A stretch of 64,000 nucleotides of DNA, taken from assembly GCA_034003325.1 (NCBI GenBank), contig JAVEYW010000015.1, positions 55,019 to 119,018 of the forward strand, in the 5' to 3' direction. The notes under the pieces are model-generated. The model ran no database searches, had not been told where the DNA came from, and saw only the letters and a list, made by a program, of their open reading frames with translations. Made by a program: the position numbers and the translations under genes. Origin of the DNA: Desulfobacterales bacterium (GTDB taxonomy: Bacteria; Desulfobacterota; Desulfobacteria; Desulfobacterales; JAFDDL01). Every line of letters starts with the position of its first letter. Position 1 is the stretch's first letter. Shown here in pieces: positions 1 to 9,473 of this stretch.

Positions 1-722
1 GATAACCCGGCCGGCAGAGCTTCTGCCGGACGCCATGATCCCTTCACTGCATCCGCCGTGGCGAGCCAGTTATCGCCGTTTAGCAGGTAATACCGCTGCC
101 CAGTTGCGTCGTAGAACACATCCCAATTGGTGTTCACGGCAAACATGAGCTCGGTCTTATCTTTTTCGACGGGTTTCAGCTCCGGCTCCCCCAGAAACAT
201 CACGAGAATAGCGGGCTTTTGGCTGTAAAATATTTTTGGCGGATCCAGATTCAATTCGACCGCCTGCTGCTGCGGCTGCTGATCAGGATCGAGATACGCC
301 AGCACCCGGTCCAGAGAAACCGTCAGGGTCCGGGAGGGCGGATGCAGCTCATCCACAACCTTTTCCAGGGAAGTCGCTTCCGCCTCCGAGGTGTTCGGAA
401 ACCGCATCTCTCGTTTTTTGGGGACCATGTCCACGACACGCTCGGCATGGTCTACAACGGTATCCGCGTCTATTTCTACGACCCCCAGCTTCTCTTGTTG
501 AGAAGGTCCGGTCTTGACGGCGATGGCGAAACGACAGCGAAGATCTTTGTAATCATTCCAGTAGTCCACCTGGGGCTGATAGACCGTCAACTGCTTGCCG
601 TTTTTTTCAAACACTCTCGGCCAGCCGGGATCAGCGGGGGGCGCCTCCTCCGAGGCGGCAACGCCCGATGCCGACACCATCACCATCAGCACCAGATGAA
701 TAAGGATCTTATATGATTTCAT
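1..722 (-). CDS. Secreted protein of unknown function, 3' end outside window
   Basis: Partial gene: the ATG is at 722-720 and the frame stays open to base 1, giving about 240 residues without a stop. Residues 1-23 form a typical signal peptide (MKSYKILIHLVLMVMV, then an AxA-like site), so the product should be exported. The mature start (WPRVFEKNGKQLTVYQPQ) and the alternating beta-type sequence resemble secreted proteins often labelled 'carbohydrate-binding family V/XII'; that is recollection, not a domain hit. A later stretch (FYDATGQRYYLLNGDNWL) looks like a small surface beta-repeat. It is the last gene seen of the minus-strand series of exported proteins. Function unknown. Confidence 0.7.
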   Translation of the reverse strand, partial: MKSYKILIHLVLMVMVSASGVAASEEAPPADPGWPRVFEKNGKQLTVYQPQVDYWNDYKDLRCRFAIAVKTGPSQQEKLGVVEIDADTVVDHAERVVDMVPKKREMRFPNTSEAEATSLEKVVDELHPPSRTLTVSLDRVLAYLDPDQQPQQQAVELNLDPPKIFYSQKPAILVMFLGEPELKPVEKDKTELMFAVNTNWDVFYDATGQRYYLLNGDNWLATADAVKGSWRPAEALPAGL

Positions 723-895
723 CTTGTCTCCTTTTCACCTTGCAACGCATTACACGGCGCGTTGCAAGGAGTTGACCCGATACCGGCGCCCGGCTGCACG
801 TTATCCTTCAAATGCCGGCGGCTATTCCCGCCACCCGCAGTAGAGGACGCGGCGCGCCGCGCGCCTCCTGCGGGGTGAAGGATCCATCCGTGCGC

Positions 896-1582
896 TTATT
901 TTGCGCCGTGGGCTCCGTCCATGAATAATTTGATTCGCTCTCCCCAGAACTTGAAAGCCTCTTCGGCCGATCCCCACTTGCTGAACCTTTCCGAGAAAGC
1001 AGCGCTTCTATCGTCCTTGGCGACGGCAACCACATCGTTTGTCGCCGAGTCAAGCGCCATAAATTCGATACTCGTGGCGCCTGATCCGGACCATGAGCCC
1101 GTGGCACCCTTCTTGACGAGACTAAGACCCAGTCCAACCGGAACAACCGAGGTAATGCCGCTCATAACCGGACTACTCGACTTCAAATCCGTGACGGCGA
1201 TGCGAAGGCGCAAAACGTCGGGACCGGGGTCGCCCACGATCGGGTATTTCTCATTGAGGGCGTTGATAATCTGCAGATTAAACGCGTCAGCCAACTCCTT
1301 CAGTTCCTGTGGATCCATGCCTTTATACTTAGAATCCGCGGCAAAAAAGAAAATAACGCTATCGAGCATAACCTTGTTGTATTTTCCGAAATCGACCCCC
1401 GGCTTCAGCCAGCGCATCTTCACCCCGTCCTTTGGGCCGGGTCCCAGATTTTTGGCGTACTCACCGAGAAACTCTGTCGCCGCCTGATCCGCCGCCACTA
1501 CCGCTGATGAAGTGACCGTGACAAAACCAAAAAGCACCAACCCGAAAACTATCGCCCAAATCGCCTGACCTGTTTTTTTCAT
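896..1582 (-). CDS. DUF3313-type exported protein
   Basis: 228 residues with an N-terminal signal sequence (MKKTGQAIWAIVFGLVLFGFV, Ala-rich cleavage region near residue 30). The region around 58-75 (KPGVDFGKYNKVMLDSV) matches the opening motif of the DUF3313 family, whose members are small periplasmic proteins or lipoproteins of unknown role. There is no lipobox Cys here, so a soluble periplasmic protein is more likely. The C-terminal half (EFMALDSATNDVVAVAKDDRS) is typical of the family. It lies 87 bp downstream of the next minus-strand gene and may share its transcript. No enzymatic motif is visible. Confidence 0.7.
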   Translation of the reverse strand: MKKTGQAIWAIVFGLVLFGFVTVTSSAVVAADQAATEFLGEYAKNLGPGPKDGVKMRWLKPGVDFGKYNKVMLDSVIFFFAADSKYKGMDPQELKELADAFNLQIINALNEKYPIVGDPGPDVLRLRIAVTDLKSSSPVMSGITSVVPVGLGLSLVKKGATGSWSGSGATSIEFMALDSATNDVVAVAKDDRSAAFSERFSKWGSAEEAFKFWGERIKLFMDGAHGAK

Positions 1583-1669
1583 GTTTCTTTCCTTTCTTTT
1601 GGTTTCAGTATGTTACACTGGATAAAGAGTCCCTTTTTCTCATCACTCTTTTGCGGCTGCCGACTTTCT

Positions 1670-2176
1670 TTACTTCATCAAAGGGATGTTCGCAGCCAGT
1701 GCATATTGCATAATGGCCTGAATCTTGTTTTCAATCTGATAGTACCGCGCCACTTTGATCGCCGGTAAGGCCTTTTGAAATTTCGGCAGGTAGTAGGTTC
1801 GCAATGTCAGACGTTCCTTCTCCAGAACAATGGATCGATCTAAAAGGTTTTTGGCGGTTTGTTCGGTCATGCTTTGATAATTTTCGGCATACTCCCCGAT
1901 CAGTTTTCCTATCTTTTCATTTACTTTTGTCAAATCGGCCTGATACTCTTGGTAAATCGGCCAGAAGGCCTTACCTTCGGTTTCCGTTAGCTCCATATTT
2001 GCGGCCACGACGAGTTTTTTATCGGCCCGGACTTTTTCCCGAAGAATTTCCATATTGGTTGAATCGGAACCCTTTTTATCGGTTGCTGTTTCTTCTGCAC
2101 GGACTGGTGCGGAAACCAGCGATAGAGCCACTATCAATACTGCGATTATGCCGGTAACTCTCAGGTGAACTTTCAT
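1670..2176 (-). CDS. Small exported helical protein, unknown function
   Basis: About 168 residues. The chosen start is the ATG at 2176, preceded by GGGAG; an upstream in-frame ATG at 2191 lacks a ribosome binding site. A signal peptide (MKVHLRVTGIIAVLIVALSLV) is followed by a charged, mostly helical body containing LTETEGKAFWPIYQEYQ, a pattern seen in many small proteobacterial periplasmic proteins annotated only as hypothetical. Its helical character recalls Spy/CpxP-like proteins, but no LTxxQ signature is seen, so that name is not applied. Confidence 0.65.
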   Translation of the reverse strand: MKVHLRVTGIIAVLIVALSLVSAPVRAEETATDKKGSDSTNMEILREKVRADKKLVVAANMELTETEGKAFWPIYQEYQADLTKVNEKIGKLIGEYAENYQSMTEQTAKNLLDRSIVLEKERLTLRTYYLPKFQKALPAIKVARYYQIENKIQAIMQYALAANIPLMK

Positions 2177-2224
2177 TTTTCTCCCTTTCATGTTTGTTTA
2201 ATCAATTTTCAACCTATTCTTTAT

Positions 2225-2259
2225 ATTGACCGGAAGCCTGAAGGCGATTGCCGGTCAAT
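2225..2259. repeat. 9-bp perfect inverted repeat between two minus-strand genes
   Basis: ATTGACCGG and CCGGTCAAT are separated by 17 nt in the gap between the outer-membrane gene and the small exported protein gene. It could be a weak terminator or an operator; there is no T-run, so neither role is secure. Confidence 0.4.
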
Positions 2260-2299
2260 GCGCTACGGTTTATGGATATTAGAGACCACGCTTTCATAC

Positions 2300-2413
2300 T
2301 CTTTGTCAGAAACATGCATGTTTTTGCGGGTTTCTTCGCCGAAGATGAAAGATGCCTTTTTTGCATCCCGGCTTCCTGGCTTCCCGGCTTCCCAGCAATC
2401 CGGCTTTGCCGGA
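2300..2413. repeat. Dispersed modular intergenic repeat, copy 1
   Basis: Contains CAGAAACATGCATG, TTCGCCGAAGATGAAAGATG, several CTTCCCGGC units and CCGGCTTTGCCGG. The reverse complement matches, module by module, the copy at 34630-34800. It abuts the stop codon of the outer-membrane protein gene. No protein is convincingly encoded. Confidence 0.7.
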
Positions 2414-3250
2414 TTAAAACTTGAACCGCACGCCGACCAGCGGACCGCTGACGTCCAGGCTGTCGAGTACTTTATTTTCTTCAAACTGCCACTCCAGATA
2501 CCGATAGGCCGCAATTACGTCCACTCGGCAGAACCTGTAGCCGATACCTGTCATTGCCTGCCAGGTTAAGTCGCTATCCCCGGCACCGATATCGGCGTAG
2601 AACGGGAAATACCAATGCTTGGTCAGGTTAAAATCACCCCTGATGCCGCCTATGCCGTCCCAATTATCTGCCGATTCAGAAATGTTTCTGTCTCTTGCAC
2701 TCACCGGTCCGGTGACATTGAGACTCAGCTCGGACTTAAGATAGAGATAACGTGCACCCCCTAATATCTCCATCCTGAAAGCGCCGGTGTCGATGAAGCG
2801 GTAGCCAATGGCCGGCGTAACAACCCAGGCCTCCAAATCCACATCGGCTCTCGCCTTGATTCCGGGCCGGCCGGGCACCCCAATCATGCCGTCGTTTTCC
2901 TCATTCAAATTCAAATACATCAGATCCGTCGCGATGTGCCATTTGCCGTTGAGCGCATGGATACCCCCTAAAGCGGCGAACTCCAGGTTGTCGATGACGT
3001 CGTCGACTGGAATATCGATATCGTCCCCGCCGGCGGTTTCTCCGCCGATGGCGATCGCCCACAAGTATAGATCGCCGTTAACTTGCCAACCGCCATCCCC
3101 TTCCGTTTGCCCCGCGGTCGCACGGGCCGGTATGACGGCGACCAGTACGAAAAGCATAAAAAGAAGAAAAGCACACCCTCTCGACATTCCTGTGCCCGCC
3201 CATCCGTTATGATTGCGGTTCCCTGAAAAACGCCTCCATTTTTTTTTCAT
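2414..3250 (-). CDS. Outer-membrane beta-barrel protein
   Basis: About 278 residues starting at the ATG at 3250 (GGGGGAT just upstream; a further ATG at 3262 is possible). A long basic N-region precedes a hydrophobic signal core (CAFLLFMLFVLVAVIPARATA). The mature part alternates polar and apolar residues in strands such as WQVNGDLYLWAIAIGG, WHIATDLMYLNL and YFPFYADIGAG, and ends in Phe (LVGVRFKF), the usual terminal signature of outer-membrane barrels. It resembles Desulfobacterota porin-like proteins of unknown specificity. Channel or structural role is inferred only. Confidence 0.7.
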   Translation of the reverse strand: MKKKWRRFSGNRNHNGWAGTGMSRGCAFLLFMLFVLVAVIPARATAGQTEGDGGWQVNGDLYLWAIAIGGETAGGDDIDIPVDDVIDNLEFAALGGIHALNGKWHIATDLMYLNLNEENDGMIGVPGRPGIKARADVDLEAWVVTPAIGYRFIDTGAFRMEILGGARYLYLKSELSLNVTGPVSARDRNISESADNWDGIGGIRGDFNLTKHWYFPFYADIGAGDSDLTWQAMTGIGYRFCRVDVIAAYRYLEWQFEENKVLDSLDVSGPLVGVRFKF

Positions 3251-3467
3251 TATATCCCCCATGATGTTCGTTTACGCCTGTGATCTTATATCAGCCGATG
3301 TCCTTAATTCCTCAAAATTTAAAAAAACTCCCCTTTTTTCTTCCGTTAAACCTCGGTCGTTCAATGCTTTTCCCGGCCCAACTCGCGGGATAGCTCCGTC
3401 AGCCGCGCACGGGTCGGGTGTTGATTTGGTACGGCAGAGGACAGCTGTGATCGGACATGTTCCCTCC

Positions 3468-6209
3468 TCAAATCCCTCCGGCCGGTTCTCCGCCCACCTG
3501 CTCTCTGATGAGCCGGGTCACCATGCGCGAACGTTCGGTTTCCAGGAGGGATTTGGTATCGACGCGTCCGAAGATGTCCATGAGCAAAGCGACCAGACCG
3601 GTCCACCCCGTCTGATGGCTGGCCCCGAGTCCCGCGCCGTTGTCACCGTGAAAGTACTCATGAAACAGGATCAGATCTCGCCAATGCGGATCTTCCTGGA
3701 ACCTGGCCATCCCGCCGTAGACCGGACGCCGGCCGTCGGCATCGCGCAGAAAGGTGCCCGCCAGCCGGCGGGAAATTTCCTGAGCCACGTCGAACAGCGT
3801 CATGTGCCGCCCCGACCCGGTCGGACACTCAACCTCGAATTCGTCACCGTAGAATGAATACAGATTTAAAAGCGCCCGGACGATCAGCACATTGACCGGC
3901 ATCCACACCGGCCCCCGCCAATTGGAGTTCCCGCCGAACATCCCCGTATTTGACTCCGCCGGAAGGTATTGCACCTTATACTGCTCATGGCCCACCTGGA
4001 AAATAAAGGGATGATCCAGGTGATACCGGGAGAGGGAACGGATGCCGTGGGGGCCTAAAAACTCATTCTCGTCAAGCAAATAACCGAGCACCCGGGTGAG
4101 CTTCTTCTTGCTCAGGATCGAGAGAAGACGGCGTCCTTTGTATCCGATGAAACCCTCGTCGATCGGCGCCACGTGGGAAACCAACTCGGGGTGGCGTTTC
4201 CGAAAGAGGGTCATCATTTCCATCAGCTTCGGATACCGTGTCACGGCATCCCCCTCGAACACCGTGGATGCGCACAGCGGCAGAAGTCCCACCAGGGACC
4301 GCACCTTCAACCGCATGGCCTGCCCGTCCGGAAGCTTCAACAGATCATAGAAAAATCCGTCTTGCTCATCCCACATCTCGTCGTGATGAACGCCGATGCG
4401 GTCCATGGCATAAGAAATCCACATGAAATGCTGGACAAACTTAAAGGCGGTCTCCTCGTACATCGGATCGTATTCGGTCAGAATCAGCGCGATTTCGAGC
4501 ATGTTCTGGCAGTAGAACGCCATCCAGGCCGTTCCATCGGCCTGCTCCAGTGATCCGCCGGTAGGAAGTTGCGCGCTCCGGTCGAACACGCCGATGTTGT
4601 CCAGCCCCAGAAATCCGCCGGCAAAAACGTTTCGTCCGTCGGGGTCTTTCCGGTTCACCCACCAGTTGAAGTTCAGCATCAACCCCTGAAACGATCGTTC
4701 CAGGAACCGCAGGTCGGACCGGCCCAGGGTCCGCTCGTATTTGTACAGCCAGAGCGTCGCCCAGGCATGAACCGGCGGATTCACATCGCTGAAATTCCAC
4801 TCGTAGGCAGGGATTTGCCCGTTGGGGTGAAGATAGAGACTTCGCAGCATCAGCAGAAGCTGCTCCTTGGCGAAATCGAAATCCACCAGCGCCAGGGTGG
4901 TCGTGTGGAAGGCCAGGTCCCAGGCCGCATACCACGGATACTCCCATTTGTCCGGCATCGAGATGATGTCGGCATTGAGCATGTGAAACCATTGCGTGTT
5001 GCGCACATCATGCCGGGCGGATTCGAGCAATGGATGACTCTTATGCTCAATCAGCCACGCTTCCAGATCAAAGTAATAGAACTGTTTGCTCCAGAGCATT
5101 CCGGCCAGCGCCTGGCGGTGCACCCGGCGTTCATCTTCGCCAAGCGCGTTCGGCGTGATTCTCTCGTAGAACTCGTCCGCGTCGCTGATTCTGCTGTTGA
5201 ATGTCTTCTCGAAGTTGCGGAAAACATTTTCCGCCGGGGCGTTCGTGAGCCGCAGACGGACCGTCCGGCTGCCGCCGCCGGGCACTTCCAGCACGTAGTG
5301 GGCAGCGGCCTTGGTTCCCGTCTTGGCAGGATTTACCGCATCGGCCTGACCGGAAATGAGGTAGGCGTGGAACGCATCCTTGACATAGGGGGAGGTGTTG
5401 GGTTGCCCCCAGAGACGCTGTGAATTCGTCTCATTTTCCGTGAACAAGAGTTCCGGCGCTCCATCGCCGTACAACCAGTACTCGCCCAGAAATGGGTGTG
5501 CGGCCTGAATGGCGCCCGGCCCAACCTCGCGTAAGGAAGGCTTGGGCTGATCCTCTCCCCACGACCATGTGTTCCGGAACCACAGGGTCGGCAACAATCG
5601 AAGCCGGGCCGTTTCAGGGCCGCGATTGTGCAGGGTGATACGAATGGAAATGTTTTCCGGGTCTTCCTTGGCGTATTCCACAAACACGTCGAAATAGCGG
5701 TCGCCGTCAAACACCCCCGTATCGAGCAGTTCGTACTCCAACTCCTCCCGCGACCTTTTCCGGTTTGTCTCAATGAGATCCCGGTAGGGATATTCCCGCT
5801 GCGGATACTTGTAGAGATATTTCATGTAGGAGTGGGTAGGCGTGCTGTCGATATAAAAGTAGTACTCTTTCACATCCTCTCCGTGATTGGCCTCGCTATT
5901 GGTAAGCCCAAAAAGGCGTTCTTTCAGGATCGGGTCTTTCTCGTTCCAAAGCGCTAAGGCAAAGCAGAGCTGTTGCTTATCATCGCAGATCCCCCCAAGT
6001 CCATCTTCGCCCCAATGGTAGGCCCGCGCGCGCGACTGGTCATGCGTGAAGTAATTCCAGGCATCGCCGTTCTCGCTGTAATCCTCGCGCACCGTGCCCC
6101 ACTGACGTTCGCTGAGATACGGTCCCCATTTCTTCCAGGGGATTCCCGCCTCTCGCGCGTCGTTCAGCCGTTTTTGCTCTGTGACATCGATGATTTTATG
6201 TTTCGTCAT
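3468..6209 (-). CDS. GH63/MGH1-like glucosidase
   Basis: 913 residues, no signal peptide. The N-terminal half ([19 protein letters not shown]; later [25 protein letters not shown]) is the beta-sandwich part of large bacterial proteins called glucosidase or mannosylglycerate-hydrolase-like. The C-terminal half is an (alpha/alpha)6 barrel: [14 protein letters not shown] near residue 425, [15 protein letters not shown], and [17 protein letters not shown] near 770. The Asp in YAAWD is a probable catalytic acid; this is by analogy with the family. It would hydrolyse alpha-linked glucose or mannose conjugates in the cytoplasm, for example compatible solutes. It lies 57 bp after an outer-membrane gene. 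Substrate unknown. Confidence 0.85.
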   Translation of the reverse strand: MTKHKIIDVTEQKRLNDAREAGIPWKKWGPYLSERQWGTVREDYSENGDAWNYFTHDQSRARAYHWGEDGLGGICDDKQQLCFALALWNEKDPILKERLFGLTNSEANHGEDVKEYYFYIDSTPTHSYMKYLYKYPQREYPYRDLIETNRKRSREELEYELLDTGVFDGDRYFDVFVEYAKEDPENISIRITLHNRGPETARLRLLPTLWFRNTWSWGEDQPKPSLREVGPGAIQAAHPFLGEYWLYGDGAPELLFTENETNSQRLWGQPNTSPYVKDAFHAYLISGQADAVNPAKTGTKAAAHYVLEVPGGGSRTVRLRLTNAPAENVFRNFEKTFNSRISDADEFYERITPNALGEDERRVHRQALAGMLWSKQFYYFDLEAWLIEHKSHPLLESARHDVRNTQWFHMLNADIISMPDKWEYPWYAAWDLAFHTTTLALVDFDFAKEQLLLMLRSLYLHPNGQIPAYEWNFSDVNPPVHAWATLWLYKYERTLGRSDLRFLERSFQGLMLNFNWWVNRKDPDGRNVFAGGFLGLDNIGVFDRSAQLPTGGSLEQADGTAWMAFYCQNMLEIALILTEYDPMYEETAFKFVQHFMWISYAMDRIGVHHDEMWDEQDGFFYDLLKLPDGQAMRLKVRSLVGLLPLCASTVFEGDAVTRYPKLMEMMTLFRKRHPELVSHVAPIDEGFIGYKGRRLLSILSKKKLTRVLGYLLDENEFLGPHGIRSLSRYHLDHPFIFQVGHEQYKVQYLPAESNTGMFGGNSNWRGPVWMPVNVLIVRALLNLYSFYGDEFEVECPTGSGRHMTLFDVAQEISRRLAGTFLRDADGRRPVYGGMARFQEDPHWRDLILFHEYFHGDNGAGLGASHQTGWTGLVALLMDIFGRVDTKSLLETERSRMVTRLIREQVGGEPAGGI

Positions 6210-6266
6210 GGTTTCTCAATTTCCCGAAGATTCTCGGATCATCCTTTAAGGAATAGGGGGCTAATT

Positions 6267-7094
6267 CTATTTTGGGAACAAGAACGTTAACTGCGCCCTG
6301 AAGCCCCAACCCTCAGGGCCGTTATCCGGTGATTCGACCCAGTACTTCGCGCCTACGCCGAACTGGAGGATCTGCGGCCCGACCTTGAACAGTTGTGATA
6401 TCACAGCGATTACCGGCACGGACCACGCCTCGTATTCCCAATCGTAGGTGGATTCCGTTTGCAACGTCAGGGTCGTCTTGGTCTTGGTGATGTAGCTTAA
6501 AAACGGCTGCAGGAAGGTGGCATTGATATCGGCCCGGTCGTCGTCGCCGGCCACGGACCAGATATGGTTGGCCAACATGCCGACCGTCCAGGCACCTTGT
6601 TGTTTCAGCACCACCACGGTCGGGCCCAGCCCCCACTTTTCACCGCCGAGCATCTCGTCGGTTGCGGACGGCAACAACTCGACCGGGCCGGCGCCCCAGA
6701 TCCACCCGCCGGCGGTCGGCGCTTTCGGCGAGAAGAACTGGCTGGCCACGATATCGCCAAGGCCCGTCTCGTTCATTGCATCGACCGGGAAACCGTGCTG
6801 GTCAATCAAGGGCACAATGGTTCGGGTAATCACGTTCCATTGGTCGGTCAGCGAAAACGGGATAACCGGTTGAATGTTCAGCCGGCTTACCGAAGCGCCA
6901 TCGTTCGATCCGCCGTACTCATCGTAGTTATACTGCGCCGGCACACTGATCAGGCTGGCGATCGGATTCGCCAGTTTTTTGGCCAGTTCAGCCGCTTGAT
7001 CCGCCGCCCGGGCATGTGCTGGAAAGGCCAAGGTTGTGGTGATTACCATCAGCGTGACCAGCCAAAAGAAAGCCTTCATTCGACATATACGCAC
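6267..7094 (-). CDS. Putative outer-membrane transporter-family protein
   Basis: 275 residues. The GTG at 7094 has GAGGGA upstream; the ATG at 7079 is an alternative start. Signal peptide (MKAFFWLVTLMVITTTLAFPAHARA) and a body of amphipathic strands. The motifs NPIASLISVPAQYNYDE and NVITRTIVPLIDQ, and the C-terminal Phe-Leu-Phe-Pro-Lys, fit the family labelled 'transporter' (formerly 'neuromedin U') common in environmental proteobacteria. Probably an outer-membrane barrel. Its position between the reductase gene and the glucosidase gene gives no firm clue to its cargo. Confidence 0.65.
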   Translation of the reverse strand: MRICRMKAFFWLVTLMVITTTLAFPAHARAADQAAELAKKLANPIASLISVPAQYNYDEYGGSNDGASVSRLNIQPVIPFSLTDQWNVITRTIVPLIDQHGFPVDAMNETGLGDIVASQFFSPKAPTAGGWIWGAGPVELLPSATDEMLGGEKWGLGPTVVVLKQQGAWTVGMLANHIWSVAGDDDRADINATFLQPFLSYITKTKTTLTLQTESTYDWEYEAWSVPVIAVISQLFKVGPQILQFGVGAKYWVESPDNGPEGWGFRAQLTFLFPK

Positions 7095-7179
7095 TGCTTT
7101 TCCCTCTCTTATGACAGAAGTTGAAGACGAATTTTCAACCTCCCGTCGATGTGGAAAGCGTCCTGGAAGGGAAGGAAGA

Positions 7180-8004
7180 TCATCTCCAATATTTCTCTAC
7201 GTGAATCTGCCCGGGATCGCCCTTACCGTCCTTTTTGAATCCCTCTTGCTGCAGTATCGCGAACATGGATTCACTCATATGGGGGCTGCCGCACATGAAA
7301 ACATGCACATTTCCCGGCACCGGTCGGTAACCCCATGCCTTCTCAATTACCCCGCTTTTCCATACATCCTGGACATGACCCGTCGCACCTTTCCAGGGAA
7401 CCGGCTCCTCCTGCGGCCGGCTGACAACCGGCAGGTAGATTAAGTTGGTGCGAAGGTTCTCCATGGCCATCAGGATCGATCGGTAACCCAGGTCCCACGA
7501 ATGTCGCACGCCATGAATGATCGCTATCCGGCGCTGGGGCGGGAACTTCAAGTGGGTTTTCAGCATGCTGATGAAGGGCGCGAGACCGGAACCGGTGGTG
7601 ATCAGAACCAGGTCGGCTTCCTCGGGCACTTTCGAATCGTCGTAGGTGAAATTGCCGACCGCCCTTTGGGACATCCAAATGCGGTCGCCGATCTTCAGGT
7701 TGAACAGACGAGGCGTCAGCGTACCGCTCGGAACCAGGGCCACGTAGAATTCCAAAAAATCCCGGTTCACCGGAGACGAGGCGATGCTGTAGGCACGTTT
7801 GATCAATTTTTCCGGATCCACGGGATTTCTTTCGGGTTCGGCAAGGGCGCAGCGGGGTGCCGAACCGAACAATCCCAGGGAAGTTATCTGGCCGGGTACA
7901 TAGTCGGGAAAATCCCAACCATCCGGTACGACCTGCAGGATCATCAGCCAGGGTGAAACCTCGTTACGCAGGGTGACCACCGCATTTAAAATTGTTTTGT
8001 CCAT
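7180..8004 (-). CDS. Ferredoxin--NADP reductase
   Basis: 274 residues from the ATG at 8004, which has AAGGGA about 9 nt upstream and avoids the 32-bp overlap that an upstream start (8085) would make with the transporter gene. FAD-binding beta-barrel: YVPGQITSLGL, then RAYSIASSP (the RxYS flavin motif). NAD(P)-binding half: VLITTGSGLAPFISML and HVFMCGSP, ending EKYW as in Fpr-type enzymes. It transfers electrons between ferredoxin or flavodoxin and NADP(H). Downstream of a glycyl radical activase, it could supply reductant for the activase [4Fe-4S] cluster; this is inference. Confidence 0.85.
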   Translation of the reverse strand: MDKTILNAVVTLRNEVSPWLMILQVVPDGWDFPDYVPGQITSLGLFGSAPRCALAEPERNPVDPEKLIKRAYSIASSPVNRDFLEFYVALVPSGTLTPRLFNLKIGDRIWMSQRAVGNFTYDDSKVPEEADLVLITTGSGLAPFISMLKTHLKFPPQRRIAIIHGVRHSWDLGYRSILMAMENLRTNLIYLPVVSRPQEEPVPWKGATGHVQDVWKSGVIEKAWGYRPVPGNVHVFMCGSPHMSESMFAILQQEGFKKDGKGDPGQIHVEKYWR

Positions 8005-8053
8005 GCCCGTTTCCCTTAGGTTGTTATCTGAAGCCTGTTGTCCAACATTTGCA

Positions 8054-8932
8054 TCAATATGAATGCGTATCGCCGGCCGGATCACTTGCCGCGCTCAAGC
8101 GCGACAGCACCCGGGCTGTGGCGAATCCAACGATGGCCCCAATATAGACCGACATAACGCACATCGTGATGGCGCGCTGATCCGCGCCGGCCACAGCGTA
8201 CAACGGGGCAATGGCGGGCCCGGTGTTCCGCGTGCAAACGCCGAGAGCGAGGACACTCTTCTGACCATGGGAAAGCCCGAAGCCTACCCCGTACGACGCG
8301 GCCGCCAATACGCCGTAGTAGACGAACTGGGTTGCGATCGCGTAAGTCCCGACCGCGCCAAGAAAGTCCCTCCAATTGGCCAACAAGAGGATGATCAGCA
8401 GGAGTAGGGTGTCAATCCCCGTCACTTTCTTAACGATCGGATGGGCCTTTTCGGCAAACGGTTCCGCGGCACGACGTACTGCTATTCCGAGCGCCAGCGG
8501 GAATGCAATGAATAATACGAGGGGCTTGGCGATGGTCCAGGTATCCGCAGTGATCCCCTTGCACAACACCGGGACCATGAGCGGCATGTATACCACCGTG
8601 CCCACCGCGGCCAGCAGCATGAAAGTCGCCACGTAAGCCAGGTCCCCGCGTGCCTTTTGCGCCACTATCGGCATGAACGGCGCGCATGGCACCATTCCCA
8701 GCAGGATCAGACCGAGGGCGTACGGCTCAGCCAACGGCAGGATTTTCGTGAGCAAAACGGCAAAGAGCGGGCCAAGGACAAAACACCAGATCAAGCTCAG
8801 TGTCACGAAACGCACGTTGCGCAAGGCTTGGAGGGCCTCATCGAGCTTGAGCTTGAGCCCCATCTCCAGCAAGTTGCCGAACATGAAGATGACGATGGTA
8901 ATCGGTAACAGCTTATTCATTATTTCGATCAC
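8054..8932 (-). CDS. BASS-family (bile acid:sodium symporter-like) transporter
   Basis: 292 residues starting at GTG 8932, with GGAGGT five bases upstream. Nine to ten hydrophobic segments are visible. Family features include the opening MNKLLPITIVIFMFGNLLEMGL, GMVPCAPFMPIVAQKARGD near residue 80, and LALGVCTRNTGPAIAPL near 240, which match the crossed discontinuous helices of the BASS fold. Relatives carry organic anions, including pantothenate, pyruvate and steroid acids, with Na+. Being in the glycyl radical/aconitase X cluster, it is a candidate importer of the pathway's acid substrate, but this is unproven. Confidence 0.8.
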   Translation of the reverse strand: MIEIMNKLLPITIVIFMFGNLLEMGLKLKLDEALQALRNVRFVTLSLIWCFVLGPLFAVLLTKILPLAEPYALGLILLGMVPCAPFMPIVAQKARGDLAYVATFMLLAAVGTVVYMPLMVPVLCKGITADTWTIAKPLVLFIAFPLALGIAVRRAAEPFAEKAHPIVKKVTGIDTLLLLIILLLANWRDFLGAVGTYAIATQFVYYGVLAAASYGVGFGLSHGQKSVLALGVCTRNTGPAIAPLYAVAGADQRAITMCVMSVYIGAIVGFATARVLSRLSAASDPAGDTHSY

Positions 8933-9001
8933 AGCTTACCTCCTTTTTCACCAGTCGATACACCAAGGCGACGCGCCACTATCAGCGGCCCTCTTTCTCT
9001 G

Positions 9002-9403
9002 TCATAAAAAGCTTATGCGTAAGATAATGGTAAGGATCAGAATTGCCCCCAACAAAAAGATGGCGCCGGCGGCCAGAAAATTCGGCTCCAGGAGCATATT
9101 GCCCTTGTAGCCCAATCGTTTTATTCCCCGGACGTATTCAATGATCGCTAAAAGCAGGGGTATGGTTCCCGTGAGAAGCAGAAACAGCCCGACATTTCTG
9201 GGGGTCTCAGGTCGCATCAATAATGAGGTACCCTCCTTTAACACATATTGGAGGACCTTGAATATGGTAAAGCCAAAACCGATCAACGATAGCGATGTGC
9301 GTACCCAGGCCAGGAGCGTACTGCGTTCCGCATGAATCGTACGCTGGATCGCAAGTTTATCAACCATTTTCAATTCTTCGAGCTTAATTATATCATTATT
9401 CAT
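9002..9403 (-). CDS. DUF202 (YidH-like) inner-membrane protein
   Basis: 133 residues. HAERSTLLAWVRTSLSLIGFGFTIFK is the DUF202 signature (ERTxLAWxRT). Three membrane segments follow at about 38-58, 73-95 and 108-132. Family function is unknown; relatives are small inner-membrane proteins. It sits 71 bp after the activase gene and 69 bp before the BASS transporter gene. Confidence 0.85.
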   Translation of the reverse strand: MNNDIIKLEELKMVDKLAIQRTIHAERSTLLAWVRTSLSLIGFGFTIFKVLQYVLKEGTSLLMRPETPRNVGLFLLLTGTIPLLLAIIEYVRGIKRLGYKGNMLLEPNFLAAGAIFLLGAILILTIILRISFL

Positions 9404-9473
9404 TCACGATTCCTTCCGCTCAGCCATAGACCCGTGATCAGTCGCCAGCCATCAGCATCTTTCACCTTAACCG